A stretch of 20,809 nucleotides of DNA from a virus: positions 1 to 20,809 of IMG/VR virus record IMGVR_UViG_3300025168_000849; one strand, written 5' to 3'. A model generated the notes under the pieces. The model was given only the letters and a program-made list of their open reading frames with translations, was not told where the DNA came from and ran no database searches. Both the position numbers and the translations under genes were made by a program. This document shows positions 6,031-11,696 of the stretch, piece after piece; the first letter of the stretch is position 1, and every line of letters starts with the position of its first letter.

Positions 6031-6951
6031 TTACTTTCCTCCCTTTACTTCGCTGTTATACACAAGGTCATGCAACCATTGTGATACGCCAGTTGGATTT
6101 TCATATACAACTTCCTCAATTTCTTTGTATGTCATACCATACAAATCATTCTCATCTAAAGCTGTCCCTTCTTCAAGTATGTCTCTTGGTGGATTGACAT
6201 AGTTTTTGGTAGTGTTATCCTTAGTCTCTACATGAGTACGATAGATTGGTGTACCAGAGTAATGACCCATACCATAACCCCAATCATCATCTTCGTAAGT
6301 CCACTTGTTCTCTATCTTTTTTAGAGTGTCAGTATCTTCATCATACTTGTAGTCTCTAGACAAAGCATAGTTACCTCGTGGCTCTAATGAGTATGTGTTT
6401 GACAACCACATATCATCTGTTGTTTTTCCCTGGTCTTCGTTGATGATAGTAAACTCCTCTGTCTTACTATCCAGGAACAAGAGCTTGTCACTACCAATCA
6501 TATCAGACAACATCTCTTGCCAATCTGGATTGTATAGTAACTCTGGCTCATTGATTAGTTGTGGTCTGAGTATCCACTTGACAAACTGATGAGTATCAGA
6601 TTTGTTACTGTCAATCATGGGTGTAGGTAACTGAGGTCCATTGTGCATGAGCCATATATCTCTGTTACTTTCCTCTTTAGTTAATACCTGGTAAGGGTGT
6701 GACATAGCTTTGCTTGACTCCCCATTGGTATTGAATCTGAAATGTAAACCCATAGGCACATCTAGATTTTTGTAGCTATCCCATAGCTTGTTGATAGACT
6801 TGAATGATTTTGGCTTACCCAATTTGTGAACATGAACTTTGCCCTTGTTGGCAAACATAAGTCCAAACCCATCATCATTATTTAAGTATGCACAGTTCAT
6901 CATATTCTCTGTGATTACTTCTGGTTTTGTAGCTTGTATAATTAAGCACAT
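6031..6951 (-). CDS. Class II glutamine amidotransferase-like (Ntn hydrolase) protein
   Basis: A 306-residue protein starting MCLIIQ, so that Cys2 becomes the N-terminal nucleophile after Met removal. Canonical class II (GATase II) motifs follow in order: NNDDGFG (24-30), HFRFNTNG (70-77), the HP pair at 85-86, LMHNG (101-105) and SDTHQF (118-123). The family hydrolyses Gln to release ammonia for a partner enzyme; related Ntn enzymes act as amidases or peptidases. The remaining 180 residues, including an acidic DEDTDTL and YEDDDWGYG stretch, are not recognised. It lies 18 bases downstream of the amidoligase gene, which suggests they work together, either feeding ammonia or trimming amide bonds. 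No synthetase domain is fused to it. Confidence 0.88.
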   Translation of the reverse strand: MCLIIQATKPEVITENMMNCAYLNNDDGFGLMFANKGKVHVHKLGKPKSFKSINKLWDSYKNLDVPMGLHFRFNTNGESSKAMSHPYQVLTKEESNRDIWLMHNGPQLPTPMIDSNKSDTHQFVKWILRPQLINEPELLYNPDWQEMLSDMIGSDKLLFLDSKTEEFTIINEDQGKTTDDMWLSNTYSLEPRGNYALSRDYKYDEDTDTLKKIENKWTYEDDDWGYGMGHYSGTPIYRTHVETKDNTTKNYVNPPRDILEEGTALDENDLYGMTYKEIEEVVYENPTGVSQWLHDLVYNSEVKGGK

Positions 6952-6969
6952 AATATAACTCCTTTTCAG

Positions 6970-8178
6970 TTAAGCTATTTCTCTTAGATTGTTCTGCTCA
7001 TCAGACCAATCAACACTACGACTTGGCTTACCTATGCAATAGGATTTTCTTGTTAGCCAACCATAGAATATCTTATACTCACTTCTATTTTGTGGTAACT
7101 CCATGTATCTTATGAAGTCTTTATAAGATAGTTTTGTCATGCTCGTAGTCTTACTAAACCCTACTAAAGCATGGACAAATTCCATTACTCTGAACAAACC
7201 TTGCTTAGCAAGATTGCCCTTGAATATTCTAAACTCGATTGTATGTCGGTGCGACATATTGACAGCCTCATACTTCTCAGATGAATTTACAGCATCAGAA
7301 ATCTTCTTGCTAGATTTCTTTGCCCATTGGTCTGAATTGCGACCTGCAATATGATTCACAAACTCCTCATTTTTGTAGTCATTGATAAAGACAAGTAGCT
7401 TACCAATATCAAGCTGTGTTAAATGATTTCTTGATATGTGTATGTGCATACCTGTTGTATCAGTATTCCAGGATTTGAGGTGCTTGATTGCAGCTCCATT
7501 TAAAAATGTATGCCAATTCTCTCTATGAGCATTGAGTGTGGCTGGTGCTGTGACAATCTCAAAGCCATTGGATAGTGAGCCATCAGATTTCATAATAGCA
7601 AACTGTCCTGTCTTACCATTATAAAAATCATTGTGTGTCATTTCTCCAATCTCATAAGGACAATTATTTCTTCTCTCAACTTCTAACTCTACACCCATAT
7701 ATAGGGGGTATAGTTCTGTCCTGTCCTTGTCTGATACTTGGTAACTACAATGTGACATTACATCTTCATTGTATTCATAGATATAATCATCATGCTGTGA
7801 TTCAGATTCCTCATCATAATAATCATCTTCGCTTACATATGTATCTCTGTTCTCTGAGTATCTGTAATTGTCAATACAATTAGAACATATAGGGTTATCA
7901 TCATAAGCCCACCTTACATCATCTTCATATTCCCAGGAACCACAATCCTCACACTTACTAAATCTGTCAATGGCATCACCGAAAAGATTAGTGAGCCTTC
8001 TGTATCTTGTCATGTCATTTCGTATGAAATATCTTGATAACATTCTATCAACATCATTAAGAAAATCAACCTCGATATCATGACTATCTACAAACTCATC
8101 ATACTTTAGTTTACATAGATATGAATACATACTATCATCATTATAGTCTGTACTTCTCAGTTCTGATAGTAAAGTCAT
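6970..8178 (-). CDS. Amidoligase (GS-like COOH-NH2 ligase) with N-terminal zinc ribbon
   Basis: From the ATG at 8178 the product has 402 residues. Cys76, Cys79, Cys98 and Cys101 (CEDCG...CSNC) form a zinc ribbon, followed by an acidic Tyr-rich linker (about 110-145). The ligase core has the family signatures: GVELEVE (162-168), KSDGSLSNGFEIVTAP (197-212), GMHIHIS (243-249) and HTIEFRIFKGNL (312-323). These are the metal- and ATP-binding glutamates, aspartate, histidines and arginine of the putative amidoligase family, which forms amide bonds from a carboxylate and an amine using ATP. The start overlaps the stop of a 55-residue gene by four bases (ATGA); a GTG at 8190 is less likely. The next gene encodes a class II amidotransferase. 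The substrate is unknown. Confidence 0.88.
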   Translation of the reverse strand: MTLLSELRSTDYNDDSMYSYLCKLKYDEFVDSHDIEVDFLNDVDRMLSRYFIRNDMTRYRRLTNLFGDAIDRFSKCEDCGSWEYEDDVRWAYDDNPICSNCIDNYRYSENRDTYVSEDDYYDEESESQHDDYIYEYNEDVMSHCSYQVSDKDRTELYPLYMGVELEVERRNNCPYEIGEMTHNDFYNGKTGQFAIMKSDGSLSNGFEIVTAPATLNAHRENWHTFLNGAAIKHLKSWNTDTTGMHIHISRNHLTQLDIGKLLVFINDYKNEEFVNHIAGRNSDQWAKKSSKKISDAVNSSEKYEAVNMSHRHTIEFRIFKGNLAKQGLFRVMEFVHALVGFSKTTSMTKLSYKDFIRYMELPQNRSEYKIFYGWLTRKSYCIGKPSRSVDWSDEQNNLREIA

Positions 8179-8342
8179 TGTGTACCCCACTTGTTTAATA
8201 GTTCGCTAGTGATTGCCTGTTCCTCTTGAATAGACAACTCATCAACATCTGAGTCCAGGATTTGTTCGTCTTGTATTTCCTGTTGGTCAATAACCCAGTC
8301 AGTAAAGCTCATAGTTCTTTTAGTATCTGATTTAATAGGCAT
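8175..8342 (-). CDS. Small acidic protein of 55 residues coupled to the amidoligase
   Basis: This gene starts at the ATG at 8342 after an AAGGAG site and ends in the ATGA overlap with the amidoligase start. The product begins MPIKSDTKRTMSFTDWVIDQ and continues with a strongly acidic, probably disordered or helical stretch (DEQILDSDVDELSIQEEQ), ending LLNKWGTQ. The C-terminal residue is Gln. Length, acidity and C-terminal Gln loosely resemble Pup, the peptide ligated by the GS-like enzyme PafA, but the Gly-Gly before the end is missing. It may equally be an unrelated regulator or an adaptor for the ligase. Confidence 0.7.
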   Translation of the reverse strand: MPIKSDTKRTMSFTDWVIDQQEIQDEQILDSDVDELSIQEEQAITSELLNKWGTQ

Positions 8343-8344
8343 AA

Positions 8345-8635
8345 TTAAACTCCTTGTATTATCAGATTATCAGTATCAAATTCTACTGACACCATGTCAG
8401 TAGTAAATGTTGCCGATAGTTTACGATTATTAATATCTATAATCGGTCTTTTTTCAGTACCATTTATCTTATGTGTACCAAACTCATCAAACTCTATCAT
8501 AATATAATTCTTTGTATAACTTATATTATATCTCTTATCACATATAAAAGAATTGTCAAGTAATCTTTTACCTTCTATCCATAATCTTTTATTACCTCTA
8601 TGCGTTCCTAGTTTATACTCAAATACTGTTGCCAT
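8345..8635 (-). CDS. Small beta-rich protein, possible AbrB/SymE-like swapped hairpin
   Basis: From the ATG at 8635 (with a GAGG element upstream) the product has 96 residues. The order of strands and conserved phrases RLWIEGKRLLDNSF, YNISYT, IMIEFDEFGTHKI and RPIIDINNRKL resembles a type of phage protein I know with an N-terminal swapped-hairpin (AbrB/SymE-like) DNA-binding look, often found beside DNA methyltransferases. No methyltransferase is present in this window. It overlaps the previous gene by 17 bases and is two bases from the next start. The fold assignment is from pattern memory and uncertain. Confidence 0.72.
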   Translation of the reverse strand: MATVFEYKLGTHRGNKRLWIEGKRLLDNSFICDKRYNISYTKNYIMIEFDEFGTHKINGTEKRPIIDINNRKLSATFTTDMVSVEFDTDNLIIQGV

Positions 8636-8822
8636 ATACACCAACCTCTATGTAGTTTCTGAATCTTTGCTCGTCAAATCTCTCATTAGATTCTTTAGCA
8701 ATATAACAATAGTTGTCAATTTGATGACCTACTGTCATTAATTCAATAGTATTTCTTTTACAGTTCTTACTTAATTGTATAAATTCATTTGCTCTTTTTG
8801 TAAAGTCTTTTCTAGTCAGCAT
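8619..8822 (-). CDS. Small helical phage protein
   Basis: A 67-residue helical protein beginning MLTRKDFTKRANEFI, with a conserved-looking end NERFDEQRFRNYI. Short proteins of this design (N-terminal 'LTRKDF' and C-terminal 'RFDxxRF') are common in phage early regions, function unknown. The ATG at 8822 has an AGGAGA site eight bases upstream. It overlaps the next gene by 17 bases, consistent with translational coupling. Confidence 0.75.
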   Translation of the reverse strand: MLTRKDFTKRANEFIQLSKNCKRNTIELMTVGHQIDNYCYIAKESNERFDEQRFRNYIEVGVYGNSI

Positions 8823-8832
8823 ATTAATTCTC

Positions 8833-9060
8833 CTATTGTGTGAAACTGTCTACCCATATGGTATTATCACTTGTATCATAAGTAAACTTTTTCAAGTCAA
8901 TATCTAAATCTATCAGATTACTCATTAAATCAGTTTTCTGTAATTTTATATATCTACCCTCATCTGTACCTATAACAACATAAGCATAGATGTAATAACA
9001 ATTTCTCAGTAATCTTGTTAGTGTTCTCGTATCTTTAATCTCAATTCTATTCGTTTCCAT
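8833..9060 (-). CDS. Hypothetical small protein
   Basis: A 75-residue protein starting METNRIEIKDTRTLTRLLRN. It has a likely helix, two or three strands (YYIYAYVVIGTDEGRYIKL) and an acidic middle (NLIDLDIDLKKF), with no recognisable family. A weak AGTAGG site precedes the ATG. It is the second gene of the leftward arm, ten bases before the next start, so it probably belongs to the same early transcript. Confidence 0.7.
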   Translation of the reverse strand: METNRIEIKDTRTLTRLLRNCYYIYAYVVIGTDEGRYIKLQKTDLMSNLIDLDIDLKKFTYDTSDNTIWVDSFTQ

Positions 9061-9119
9061 TTTAACCTACTTTCTATAACTTACTTCTATATTATTAAAC
9101 TTGCTTGTCAAGTCTTTTT

Positions 9120-9314
9120 TTAAGCGTATCTACATTTATTACTTCTACCCCCTAACATTGAAAACCCTCTATAAGCACTTGATATCGGATAGTGTACTTT
9201 AGTATTTAGGTCTTTAAAACTCTCCTCTTTGTAATTTACTTCAAACATTTTCTTTTCAATCTTGGTGAAAGTTATGGCTTTAAACTTTCTTCTAGGCTTT
9301 TTATTTAACATCAT
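9120..9314 (-). CDS. Hypothetical small basic protein, first leftward gene
   Basis: A 64-residue basic protein (MMLNKKPRRKFKAITFTKIE onward) ending GGRSNKCRYA. It is the first gene leftward of the divergent control region, so it would be the first product of the early transcript. It is rich in Lys and Arg and could bind nucleic acid, but no motif is visible. The ATG has an AAAGG element four bases before it. Early small basic phage proteins are often host-takeover factors; that is context only, not shown by sequence. Confidence 0.6.
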   Translation of the reverse strand: MMLNKKPRRKFKAITFTKIEKKMFEVNYKEESFKDLNTKVHYPISSAYRGFSMLGGRSNKCRYA

Positions 9315-9424
9315 TAAACCTTTGTTTAACTTGGTTAAGGGAAGGTATCTAGCTGATCTTTATATCTTCCATTATTACAATCTATACTATTAAAACTTAA
9401 TTGCAATAGCTAATTTCACTAAAA

Positions 9425-9444
9425 TGTGGATAACCTGTGGATAA
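9425..9444 (-). promoter_or_regulatory. Two tandem perfect DnaA boxes
   Basis: TGTGGATAA occurs at 9425-9433 and again at 9436-9444. On the leftward strand each is TTATCCACA, the strongest E. coli-type DnaA box. The starts are 11 bases apart, on the same strand and near the same DNA face. An AT-rich stretch (9350-9424) adjoins them. I saw no other perfect copy in the window. They suggest a DnaA-dependent origin or DnaA-regulated promoter. Confidence 0.75.
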
Positions 9445-9448
9445 CTTT

Positions 9449-9466
9449 TGTTGTAAAAATACAACA
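9449..9466. repeat. Perfect 7-bp inverted repeat next to the DnaA boxes
   Basis: TGTTGTA, four A residues, TACAACA. It begins five bases after the second DnaA box. The same 7-mer recurs in the inverted repeat in front of terS (9854-9892), suggesting that one protein may bind both. Confidence 0.65.
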
Positions 9467-9484
9467 CATTTGGGGGAAGGTATT

Positions 9485-9571
9485 GGCTTAAAGCCTAGAA
9501 AAAAGAAAAGTGCGAAGTTTAAACTATTCCGAAAAAATGTCAAGCAAATAAAGTGCGACACATTGACGCAC
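9485..9571. repeat. Group of short palindromes
   Basis: Three separate elements: GGCTT A AAGCC (9485-9495), the perfect palindrome AGTTTAAACT (9516-9525), and GTGCG, nine bases, CGCAC (9553-9571). GTGCGA also occurs just before the second palindrome. They are short and could arise by chance individually; their density suggests a control or origin region. Confidence 0.45.
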
Positions 9572-9710
9572 CCAGGATTGGGGGCAAATGAGAACAAAAC
9601 GAGAACACCCATTTTCCTCAGAAATGACCAAGCACCTACCCCCACCCAAAAAAACTAGACGCCCAGATATATATATAATGCATCTCAAAAAATTTTAGCA
9701 AAAATTTAGA

Positions 9711-9744
9711 CTATTTTTCCCAGGGAAAAGTTTGCGGCAAATAG
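9711..9744. repeat. Nested inverted repeats near the late promoter
   Basis: An outer pair CTATTT/AAATAG (9711-9716 and 9739-9744) encloses TTTTCCC A GGGAAAA (9715-9729) and TTTGC G GCAAA (9731-9741). The elements share bases, so only some stems can form together. They precede the larger folded element by about 20 bases. Confidence 0.5.
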
Positions 9745-9762
9745 GATGCCCCCTTTAAATTG

Positions 9763-9843
9763 CGGGGAGGCGCGTTATATTTGAGAGAGTGAACGCTACT
9801 TAATCCTCCCCGTCTTACAGGAGACGTGTGGCGTGAACCACAC
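9763..9843 (+). ncRNA. Candidate folded element of three hairpins (RNA or packaging-site DNA)
   Basis: Stem 1 pairs CGGGGAGG (9763-9770) with CCTCCCCG (9805-9812) and continues inside with GCGTT (9772-9776) and AACGC (9792-9796). Stem 2 is CGTCT/AGACG (9811-9826), which competes with the last two bases of stem 1. Stem 3 is GTGTGG, six bases, CCACAC (9826-9843). The GC-rich stems stand out in an AT-rich background. It is not a tRNA: the outer stem encloses too few bases and there is no T-loop signature. No T-run follows, so it is not a simple terminator. It could be a leader RNA, an antitermination site or part of a cos/pac site beside terS. Confidence 0.45.
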
Positions 9844-9853
9844 ACAACTATTG

Positions 9854-9892
9854 TACAACATTTGCTCTTGCAATACAAGTATAAATGTTGTA
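9854..9892. promoter_or_regulatory. 10-bp perfect inverted repeat (candidate operator) at the terS promoter
   Basis: TACAACATTT (9854-9863) and AAATGTTGTA (9883-9892), with a 19-base spacer. One arm lies just upstream of the -35 element and the other overlaps the -10 element of the proposed promoter, a typical placement for a repressor or activator site. Arm centres are 29 bases apart, slightly under three helical turns. Confidence 0.6.
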
Positions 9893-9896
9893 TACT
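9868..9896 (+). promoter_or_regulatory. Sigma70-type promoter for terS
   Basis: TTGCAA at 9868-9873 and TATACT at 9891-9896 are separated by 17 bases (four and five of six consensus matches). Transcription would begin near 9903, which is the A of an ATG in the small terminase frame. No ribosome binding site precedes that ATG, so the message would be leaderless. Inference from motif spacing only. Confidence 0.5.
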
Positions 9897-9902
9897 ACTT
9901 CT

Positions 9903-10379
9903 ATGACTAAAGCAACTAAGATGCAACAACCTGACTCAGAGATTAAGTTAACTCCCCAGCAGGAAGCGTTCTGTAATGAGTTCATAAAAGATCTCAATAT
10001 CAAACAAGCCGCCATAAGAGCAGGCTACTCTGAGAAGCACGCAGCGAATAACGCATATAAGTTAACGAAAGACCCTGCGATTGTAGCAAGGATTGCCGAG
10101 CTGAAGTCTGAACAAACAAAACGTACTAAAATTGAAGCGGACGATATACTTAGGCGCCTAGTACGTATCTCTGAAAAGACTGAACAAGAAGGAGATTACA
10201 ACGCGGCTATCCGCTCCTTAGAACTTCTCGGTAAACATCAAGCGATGTGGACTGACAAGTCTATTAACGAGACGACTGTAACAAATGCGTTTGCTACAGG
10301 AAACTCACAGGAGGATATAGCGAGAGATGTCGAGCGTCTCAAACGCATAGCAGCACCCAAACTAAAACAACTAAAATAA
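9903..10379 (+). CDS. terS: Terminase small subunit
   Basis: From the ATG at 9903 the product has 158 residues. The segment LTPQQEAFCNEFIKDLNIKQ followed by AAIRAGYSEKHAANNAYKL is the classic N-terminal helix-turn-helix of the Terminase_2 small subunits, and RTKIEADDILRRLVRI is the matching central helix. The C-terminus is basic (RLKRIAAPKLKQLK). It recognises the packaging start on phage DNA and recruits the large subunit. An earlier ATG at 9885 lies inside the operator repeat and -10 element, so I prefer 9903, which lacks a ribosome site and would be the first base of the predicted mRNA. The folded region just upstream may contain its recognition site. Confidence 0.88.
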   Translation: MTKATKMQQPDSEIKLTPQQEAFCNEFIKDLNIKQAAIRAGYSEKHAANNAYKLTKDPAIVARIAELKSEQTKRTKIEADDILRRLVRISEKTEQEGDYNAAIRSLELLGKHQAMWTDKSINETTVTNAFATGNSQEDIARDVERLKRIAAPKLKQLK

Positions 10380-10388
10380 GGATACGAC

Positions 10389-10937
10389 ATGGCCGATAAG
10401 AAAAAGAAAGGCTTCTTTTCAAAAATAAAAGACGCATTAGACGGAGACAAAGTTAAACCAGGATTTCAAATTATCAATAGAACTGGTAGAGCAAAACCAA
10501 GACCAAAACAAAAACAAGTACCTAAAAATAAATTAAAAACTGTAATTAAAAAAGATATTAAAAATATTACTAAATCAATTAAGAGTGCACTAACTGGTGG
10601 CGGAAGCAAAGCTAAAGCAAGTACTATTAAAAGAAAAGACAAACCTAAGAAAGAAACTTCTAGAGAAGCTAATGCAAGAGCTGCAGGTGTTACTGGCAAA
10701 ATGCCAAAAGCTAAAGACAGCCAAGTAATGAAAGCGGAAGCAGCTAGACGTAAAAGATCTAAAGATAAAGCAGCTAAGAAAACTGCTAGAACAAAAGCAG
10801 CAGATAACAGAGACGCTAAGCGTGGTGGATTTATTTCCGCTAATGCAATGAAGTCTTCTGCAAAAAATGCTAATGCTAAAATGGCGGCAAACAAGAAACG
10901 TAAATCAGATGAACTAGTCTCTAGAGGAAGGAAATAA
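10389..10937 (+). CDS. Very lysine-rich protein
   Basis: A 182-residue, extremely basic and low-complexity protein (MADKKKKGFFSKIKDALDGD onward; Lys, Ala and Arg dominate). The middle contains IKKDIKNITKSIKSALTGGG, an amphipathic helix, and the C-terminal half is Ala/Lys repeats like histone tails. No enzyme motif. It starts ten bases after the terS stop with an AAGGA site and is followed one base later by another basic gene. It may bind or condense DNA, or be an internal virion protein. Function inferred only from charge. Confidence 0.8.
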   Translation: MADKKKKGFFSKIKDALDGDKVKPGFQIINRTGRAKPRPKQKQVPKNKLKTVIKKDIKNITKSIKSALTGGGSKAKASTIKRKDKPKKETSREANARAAGVTGKMPKAKDSQVMKAEAARRKRSKDKAAKKTARTKAADNRDAKRGGFISANAMKSSAKNANAKMAANKKRKSDELVSRGRK

Positions 10938-10938
10938 T

Positions 10939-11076
10939 ATGCAATATATGAAACCAAAAAACCAAATGATGGGAAGCATGAAACAACCAAAACCATTTAA
11001 AAAGAAAACCCCAATGAAGAAAAAGAAAAAACCTATGGCTAAAAAAAGAATGTCGCGGGTGATGCCAAAGTACTAA
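10939..11076 (+). CDS. Tiny Lys/Met/Pro-rich protein
   Basis: A 45-residue peptide (MQYMKPKNQMMGSMKQPKPF onward) with nearly every third residue Lys, ending RVMPKY. It starts one base after the previous stop with an AGGAAGG site, and its stop shares one base with the next ATG (TAATG). Such coupling in a late operon supports real translation. It has no hydrophobic core and is probably disordered; role unknown. Confidence 0.65.
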   Translation: MQYMKPKNQMMGSMKQPKPFKKKTPMKKKKKPMAKKRMSRVMPKY

Positions 11077-11309
11077 TGTCCAACCAACGGAAAGACATGG
11101 GATTAAATGAGGCTAGAGATTTTGTTCAAAGCAAGTCTCAAACTTTTTTAAAGAAAATAGCCGCGGGCGCATTAGGTTATGGTGTTAGTAAAATACCAGG
11201 TGCAACCGAAGGTTACAAAAAGATCAAAGAGAAAGTACCTAAAGGTTTCTCAGCGAGCTATGATCCAAGCAGTGGCAAAGCCAGTGTAGGATTTAAAATA
11301 AAATTTTAG
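11076..11309 (+). CDS. Small basic protein with glycine-rich middle
   Basis: A 77-residue protein. The first half is a helix (MSNQRKDMGLNEARDFVQSK), followed by IAAGALGYGVSKIPGATEGY, a short glycine/alanine-rich segment that may contact membrane or protein, and a C-terminal strand pair (FSASYDPSSGKASVGFKIKF) resembling a beta-hairpin. It starts in the TAATG overlap. No family recognised. It is part of the small-gene block between terS and terL. Confidence 0.7.
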   Translation: MSNQRKDMGLNEARDFVQSKSQTFLKKIAAGALGYGVSKIPGATEGYKKIKEKVPKGFSASYDPSSGKASVGFKIKF

Positions 11310-11319
11310 GGAGGAAAGC

Positions 11320-11550
11320 ATGGCTATAAAAGAAGTTAAGTCACATCCAGTAAATGGTCCTTACAATAACACTAGATACACATCTAGTGCTAAAGCAGGT
11401 AAGAACGGAACATATACTTGGTCGACTCAAGCAGAAGACTATGACTACAATAAAGGAGTACACGTATTTGATATTTATAATTTACCAGATGGCGCTACAC
11501 CAACTATTGGAGAGACAGTCAAAGTTGCAAATAGAAAAAAAAGTAAATAG
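11320..11550 (+). CDS. Small beta-rich protein
   Basis: A 76-residue protein starting MAIKEVKSHPVNGPYNNTRY after a strong GGGAGGA site. It is rich in Tyr, Thr, Asn and Gly and appears mostly strands (NGTYTWSTQ, VHVFDIYNLPDG), then ends in a basic tail NRKKSK. It might be a minor virion or decoration component, judged only by the late-operon position. No known family recognised. The second open frame over the same bases (from 11354) is a shadow. Confidence 0.7.
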   Translation: MAIKEVKSHPVNGPYNNTRYTSSAKAGKNGTYTWSTQAEDYDYNKGVHVFDIYNLPDGATPTIGETVKVANRKKSK

Positions 11551-11573
11551 AACCAACTAACACAGGAGATAGT

Positions 11574-11696
11574 ATGGGGACTCGCGTATTAACGCCAGCA
11601 CTAAAGGAATATAACGCATCCAATCCTCCGACAAACCTATATATGCAACTAGCATTATGGGGCGGAATTGCGTATGTCGTTAACATCGGAAGATAG
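11574..11696 (+). CDS. Tiny protein overlapping the start of terL
   Basis: A 40-residue product (MGTRVLTPALKEYNASNPPT onward) beginning after a clear CAGGAGAT ribosome site and ending at a TAG 23 bases inside terL in another frame. It contains one short hydrophobic segment (LYMQLALWGGIAYVVNIG) that could be a membrane helix. The good ribosome site and the gap-filling position support it, but its main task may be to couple translation into terL, whose own ribosome site is weak. Confidence 0.55.
   Translation: MGTRVLTPALKEYNASNPPTNLYMQLALWGGIAYVVNIGR

Larger units (their letters stand above)
9315..9902. promoter_or_regulatory. Divergent non-coding control region between early and late arms
   Basis: No convincing gene lies in these 588 bases. 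From left to right they contain a small dyad TTAAC/GTTAA (9326-9338) in the leader of the leftward genes, an AT-rich stretch (9350-9424), tandem DnaA boxes, a hairpin, several palindromes, an AT tract (9661-9720), a nest of stems (9711-9843) and an inverted repeat overlapping a rightward promoter. The strand switch and the neighbouring small terminase gene make this a candidate for replication origin, early and late promoters, and packaging (pac or cos) site. These roles are inferred; the individual repeats are visible and listed separately. I could not identify a convincing leftward promoter by eye. Confidence 0.7.

Noticed and set aside
748-8255. Recurrent CCAGGA/CCTGGA motif in the leftward genes
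   Set aside because: By rough count the frequency is near that expected for this base composition, and the copies lie within coding sequence without regular spacing.
9437-9658. Plus-strand open frame in the divergent region, and 9397-9645 on the other strand
   Set aside because: Neither has an ATG with a ribosome site or a recognisable protein pattern, and both run through DnaA boxes and palindromes.
9763-9843. Possible tRNA on either strand
   Set aside because: The outer stem encloses only about 34 bases, the last hairpin has a six-base loop rather than a seven-base T-loop, and no anticodon arm can be drawn.
9885-9902. Upstream ATG start for the small terminase
   Set aside because: It would place the coding start inside the operator arm and the -10 element; the family's conserved domain begins well after 9903.
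11354-11560. Second frame over the 76-residue gene
   Set aside because: It lacks its own ribosome site, and the 11320 frame has a strong one and a more protein-like composition.
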